DNA of 15,357 bases from JACCTH01 sp050741915 (GTDB lineage Bacteria; Actinomycetota; Acidimicrobiia; Spongiisociales; ZC4RG35). Where the stretch lies: positions 1-15,357 of the forward strand of contig JBOGEX010000161.1 of the NCBI GenBank assembly GCA_050741915.1, in the 5' to 3' direction. Positions 13,253-15,357 of the stretch are shown one piece after another. Both the position numbers and the translations under genes were made by a program. Each line of letters starts with the position of its first letter. The first letter of the stretch is position 1. The notes below the pieces were generated by a model. That model was not told the origin of the DNA, did no database searches, and was given only the letters and a program-made list of their open reading frames with translations.

Positions 13253-13650
13253 TTATCGGCGGGGGGCCGGGTAGAACTCGATTTGGGCGAAGTGTTTAGA
13301 TGATCGGGCCAGGCGAGCATCGGTTGTCAAGAGGGAGTGCTGAGTATCTCGCTGAGGGCGACGAAGACGGCATCATATGCCGTGAGGTTGTTGCGCAACT
13401 CCCAGATCCGATCGGCAAGCGGTAGGTGCGATACCGGACGATGGTGAGGTCGGCGAAGTCGCTTCGGGCGTCCTCGGCTCGATCTGGAGAGAGGTCGCGG
13501 GTGCGGACCAGCTTTCGTAGCATGTGGAGGAACTCGATGTCGAGGACGTGGGGAGCGTGGAGGTTCGCCGTCGTTGGTAAGTCGGGCCCGGAGGTTGATG
13601 TTGGGTGGCCAACTGGCCAGAACATCTGTTACCGCGGAGGTGTCGACGAT
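13253..13650 (-). pseudogene. VapC-type PIN toxin, broken by several indels
   Basis: Family blocks appear in the right order but in changing frames. IIVDTSAVTDVL holds the first catalytic aspartate but stands behind ACG rather than ATG. A shift near 13568 leads to LHAPHVLDIEFLHMLRKLV with the conserved glutamate. A shift near 13416 leads to LRNNLTAYDAVFVALSE with the third acidic residue. A shift near 13335 leads to LLTTDARLARS. These are the four PIN motifs of VapC RNases, so the origin is certain, but the gene has lost its start and has three indels. It overlaps the end of the intact antitoxin gene by about 20 nt, as in a normal vapBC-type pair. Confidence 0.75.
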
Positions 13651-13892
13651 GATCGTGCCCGTTGGCGGACTTCTCTCACCGCTTCAGCGATCGTGTTGTG
13701 ACTGGCGCCTCCATGGCGGGCGCCGGCCCGAGTGAGGACGTCTGCCACCGGAGGACGCTCGGCGGCGCGGACGAGCTCACCTAGGAGGTAGTCCGAGAGC
13801 GACATCCCAGAACGAGCGGCCCGCTCACGCAGAGCCCGGTGTACGTCTTCTGGGACATTCCGGATCTGAACCGACTTTGTAATGCTGATCAC
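13629..13892 (-). CDS. FitA/VapB-like ribbon-helix-helix antitoxin
   Basis: From GTG 13892, with GGAG seven bases upstream, an 87-residue protein starts with SVQIRNVPEDVHRALRERAA and SGMSLSDYLLGELVR, which is the ribbon-helix-helix of FitA-like antitoxins. The segment ERPPVADVLTRA is the toxin-docking stretch usual in this group. The frame is open further upstream, but the -10 box at 13905-13910 excludes those starts. It is intact although its VapC partner is dead, so it is now an orphan that may still bind its operator or neutralise related toxins. Confidence 0.8.
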   Translation of the reverse strand: MISITKSVQIRNVPEDVHRALRERAARSGMSLSDYLLGELVRAAERPPVADVLTRAGARHGGASHNTIAEAVREVRQRARSSSTPPR

Positions 13893-13904
13893 ACTACCGC
13901 TCCG

Positions 13905-13929
13905 AGTGTAAGGCATGCAGTATGCATGC
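13905..13929 (-). promoter_or_regulatory. Promoter and 17-bp operator of the FitA-like antitoxin
   Basis: GCATGCA-GTA-TGCATGC (13913-13929) is a perfect inverted repeat directly upstream of the minus-strand -10 box TACACT (13905-13910), so it fills the spacer to the -35. FitAB-type complexes bind inverted repeats of this sort. Confidence 0.65.
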
Positions 13930-13965
13930 AAGACCTGCTCGAGCCATTGATCATGTCGCCAGCGA

Positions 13966-14022
13966 GAACTCACCGACCCGACGCCAAGTGGGTTTAGGGT
14001 TCTAGTCCCCTCTCCGACACCA
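13966..14022. repeat. Type A repeat, copy 4
   Basis: GAACTCACC at 13966, then GTGGGTTTAGGGTTCTAGTC and CCCTCTCCGACACCA. GGG-TTCTAGT-CCC is T-arm-like and the end resembles an acceptor end with CCA. No 5' half of a tRNA lies upstream. Joined to type B copy 3, as copy 2 is to type B copy 1. Confidence 0.7.
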
Positions 14023-14024
14023 TT

Positions 14025-14108
14025 GCCCAGCGGTGGCTCGTTCTTGCTATCTAAACGGTTCGGAAAGCGCCCCGTCTGGGTCGCAAGAACGAAGGTCGGC
14101 GTGGACCA
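14025..14108. repeat. Type B hairpin repeat, copy 3
   Basis: GCCCAGCGGTGG, then a perfect 10-bp outer stem TCGTTCTTGC (14038-14047) with GCAAGAACGA (14083-14092). The inner part pairs through wobble pairs (TATCTA with TGGGTC), then ACGG/CCGT, around the loop core CGGAAAGCG. It ends GTCGGCGTGGACCAA, as in copy 1. From here to 14242 I see no gene. Confidence 0.8.
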
Positions 14109-14242
14109 AGGGAAACGTCGGCGGTTTCAATCGTCAATGAGTTCGGTGAGAGTCATTAGCCGTGCCTTTTCCCCGTATCAGATTCGGAACTCCGGCGGGC
14201 ATCTCACAAGTTGAAGATCCGGACCTGGCGTTGCAGACGAGG

Positions 14243-14620
14243 TCAGTACGGCGGATTCAGATCGGGGAGCATCGGGAAATGACGGACGTTCGAAGTCAGC
14301 AGCTGAGCGTCGAGGAGGAGGGCGGTAGCGGCGATGAGGTAGTCGACGTCGTCGATGCCGCTATATGCCTGGCGGTGTCTGCGCGCTAACTCGCCGCCGG
14401 TTTGGGCCACACCCTCGTTGACAGAAATCCACGTGAGAGCCGAGAAGAACTGCTCGAGGGTTTCCAGTTCGTCGTCGCGAACGCCGGCGAGGAGTTCGAA
14501 TCGGACCAGCTCGCTGGCGGCGACCATCTCATCCTCGTCGATGAGGCACCTGAGAAGTTCGACAGCGGGCTGGTCACCGCGGAGATGATCGACGGCGACT
14601 GTTGTATCAATGAGCTTCAT
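14243..14620 (-). CDS. vapC: VapC-type PIN-domain RNase toxin
   Basis: The 125-residue protein has all PIN catalytic positions: Asp5 in LIDTTVAVDHLRG, Glu42 in RFELLAGV, Asp93 in DDVDYLIAATAL, and Asn111 in TSNVRHFPML. VapC toxins cleave tRNA or rRNA using Mg2+. The open frame reaches back to 14707, but ATG 14620 overlaps the antitoxin stop (ATGA) and begins the family's conserved first strand, so it is the start. No lesion is seen. Together with the intact upstream antitoxin this is a complete and probably active pair, unlike its neighbour. Confidence 0.92.
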   Translation of the reverse strand: MKLIDTTVAVDHLRGDQPAVELLRCLIDEDEMVAASELVRFELLAGVRDDELETLEQFFSALTWISVNEGVAQTGGELARRHRQAYSGIDDVDYLIAATALLLDAQLLTSNVRHFPMLPDLNPPY

Positions 14621-14877
14621 TCGAGGCCCAGGCGGCGCAGCCGTTTGCTGAGATCCCCGCGGATCGCGTCCACGTACTCGGCGCCGCTGAAGTGGCGGCC
14701 TTGCCACGAGCCGGCGCTGGTCTCGAGCGCCTGGAGCCTGTCGGCTTTGCTCTTTTCGCCGAAGGTGTTGCGGATGGCGCGCCGAATCAGCTCCGAGCGG
14801 GAAGCGCCGGTGACACGCCCCACGAGGTCAAGGAGTTCTAGCTCCTCGCTGCCCAGATAGATCTGCGTTCTTGCCAT
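14617..14877 (-). CDS. vapB: VapB-type ribbon-helix-helix antitoxin
   Basis: The 86-residue protein starts MARTQIYLGSEELELLDLV and GASRSELIRRAIRNTFGE, a ribbon-helix-helix of the CopG/VapB class. The C-terminal RHFSGAEYVDAIRGDLSKRL is the likely toxin-binding part. An in-frame ATG at 14892 would add five residues (MYYDT), but those bases include the -10 box TATTAT, so ATG 14877 on a leaderless message is preferred. Four-base overlap with vapC. Confidence 0.85.
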   Translation of the reverse strand: MARTQIYLGSEELELLDLVGRVTGASRSELIRRAIRNTFGEKSKADRLQALETSAGSWQGRHFSGAEYVDAIRGDLSKRLRRLGLE

Positions 14878-14893
14878 GGTGTCATAATACACC
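14878..14893 (-). promoter_or_regulatory. Leaderless promoter and operator of vapBC
   Basis: The dyad GGTGT-CATAAT-ACACC is centred on the minus-strand -10 box TATTAT (14884-14889), which ends six bases before ATG 14877. Repressor binding here would directly exclude polymerase. Confidence 0.6.
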
Positions 14894-15274
14894 AGGGTAT
14901 GTCTTTAGTGGTAGTGGCCATGAAGGCTTGACGCCGCGATTCTCGCCCAAGCTGAGGCAGCACCCCGAAAGGTGTCAGATGGACCGATTACCGTCCTCTG
15001 CGAGATGACGCTTCGAGCACAACCAGCATCGGATATCGATGACTCGCGTGTCCCATCTGCCCAACGACAATCCGAGCGAAATCAATCTCTCCGCAAAGAC
15101 CGTCGAAGACCGACCGGTGCCCCGACAACCGCGCCATAGAGGAGGTGGTGCGCGTGGAGGACCGGGGCGTTCGAGTGGGCTATTGCTCGTTGCCTGACGG
15201 CGCAAATGCAATGCGTACAGTGGTGCCCGGCTAGAGAACCTTGGTTCCGTAGATCTTTACAGTTGTGACACGTT
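14894..15274. other. Stretch without a recognisable gene
   Basis: The one longer frame (minus strand, 14975-15211) is low in family-like pattern and has no ribosome site. No type A or B repeat, terminator or tRNA is visible. TGTGACACG near 15265 could be an element end but I cannot support this. Confidence 0.35.
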
Positions 15275-15357
15275 TCATGCTGCGGCGAGTCCGGCGTCGG
15301 TGAGGTAGCTGTTGATGCATCGGTCGATCACCGAGAGGGAGCGGCGTAGTTCGGTTG
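15275..15357 (-). CDS. C-terminal end of an unidentified protein, runs off the right edge
   Basis: The last 26 codons of a minus-strand frame read TELRRSLSVIDRCINSYL and TDAGLAAA, ending with TGA at 15275-15277. The amphipathic helix and alanine-rich end could belong to a transposase or another mobile-element protein, but nothing decides this. Confidence 0.4.
   Translation of the reverse strand, partial: TELRRSLSVIDRCINSYLTDAGLAAA

Noticed and set aside
8816..13650. Frameshifts as sequencing or assembly errors only
   Set aside because: Several lesions are substitutions to stop codons and some genes lack whole ends, while the large importer genes in the same window have no lesion. Errors at single sites still cannot be ruled out without reads.
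13988..14022. Functional tRNA gene at type A copy 4
   Set aside because: Only a T-arm-like and acceptor-like 3' part is present; no D-arm, anticodon arm or matching 5' acceptor strand lies upstream.
11767..14108. Type B repeats as classical integron attC sites
   Set aside because: Copy 2 has ACCTAAC, which fits the RYYYAAC box, but the matching GTTRRRY box is absent and the other copies lack both. Here the loop is conserved and the stems vary, the opposite of attC. No integron integrase is seen.
11767..14108. CRISPR array
   Set aside because: Repeat copies are 0.6-1.6 kb apart and enclose genes, not short unique spacers.

Overview
The window looks like the chromosome of a high-GC actinobacterium, probably an uncultured or environmental lineage; class and species cannot be named from the sequence. 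The signs are GTG starts, mRNAs that appear leaderless (a -10 box 6-8 nt before the start codon), the actinobacterial type of large serine recombinase, and GC-rich codon use. It is an accessory region: one intact transport operon lies between stretches of toxin-antitoxin (TA) modules, decayed genes and repeats.

Layout. 1-2110: a hicA-hicB TA operon (minus strand) lies between two relics of serine recombinases; its antitoxin carries an unusual TPR-like C-terminal half. 2206-6763: an intact four-gene ABC importer operon of the BMP type (lipoprotein, double ATPase, two permeases), likely for nucleosides, with 0-nt or 4-nt-overlap junctions. 6986-8622: a possible antitoxin remnant, then an AbiE-like two-gene TA operon. 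8816-11140: a gene graveyard (DinB, an ECF-like membrane tail, an EamA tail, a RibD/DHFR-like reductase, a VOC protein, an IS3 OrfA piece), each broken or cut.

11103-14893 is the most striking part. Five TA operons follow one another: DUF433/DUF5615, a small toxin/HTH pair, CopG/MazF, FitA-like/VapC and VapB/VapC. Between each neighbouring pair lies a copy of one or both of two repeats. Type A is about 35-54 bp, resembles the T-arm and acceptor end of a tRNA, and ends in CTCCGACAC. Type B is a long hairpin with a nearly invariant loop and stems that change in a compensatory way. The result looks like an array of TA cassettes. In three of the five modules the toxin gene is broken while the antitoxin frame is intact. 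Most of these operons have their own leaderless promoter with a dyad over or beside it, which suggests autoregulation by the antitoxin.

A fourth type A repeat (1931-1964) overlaps the reading frame of a recombinase C-terminal relic. This links the repeats to integration sites of serine recombinases, but no intact recombinase or transposase lies in the window. The right edge holds the last 26 codons of an unidentified minus-strand gene.
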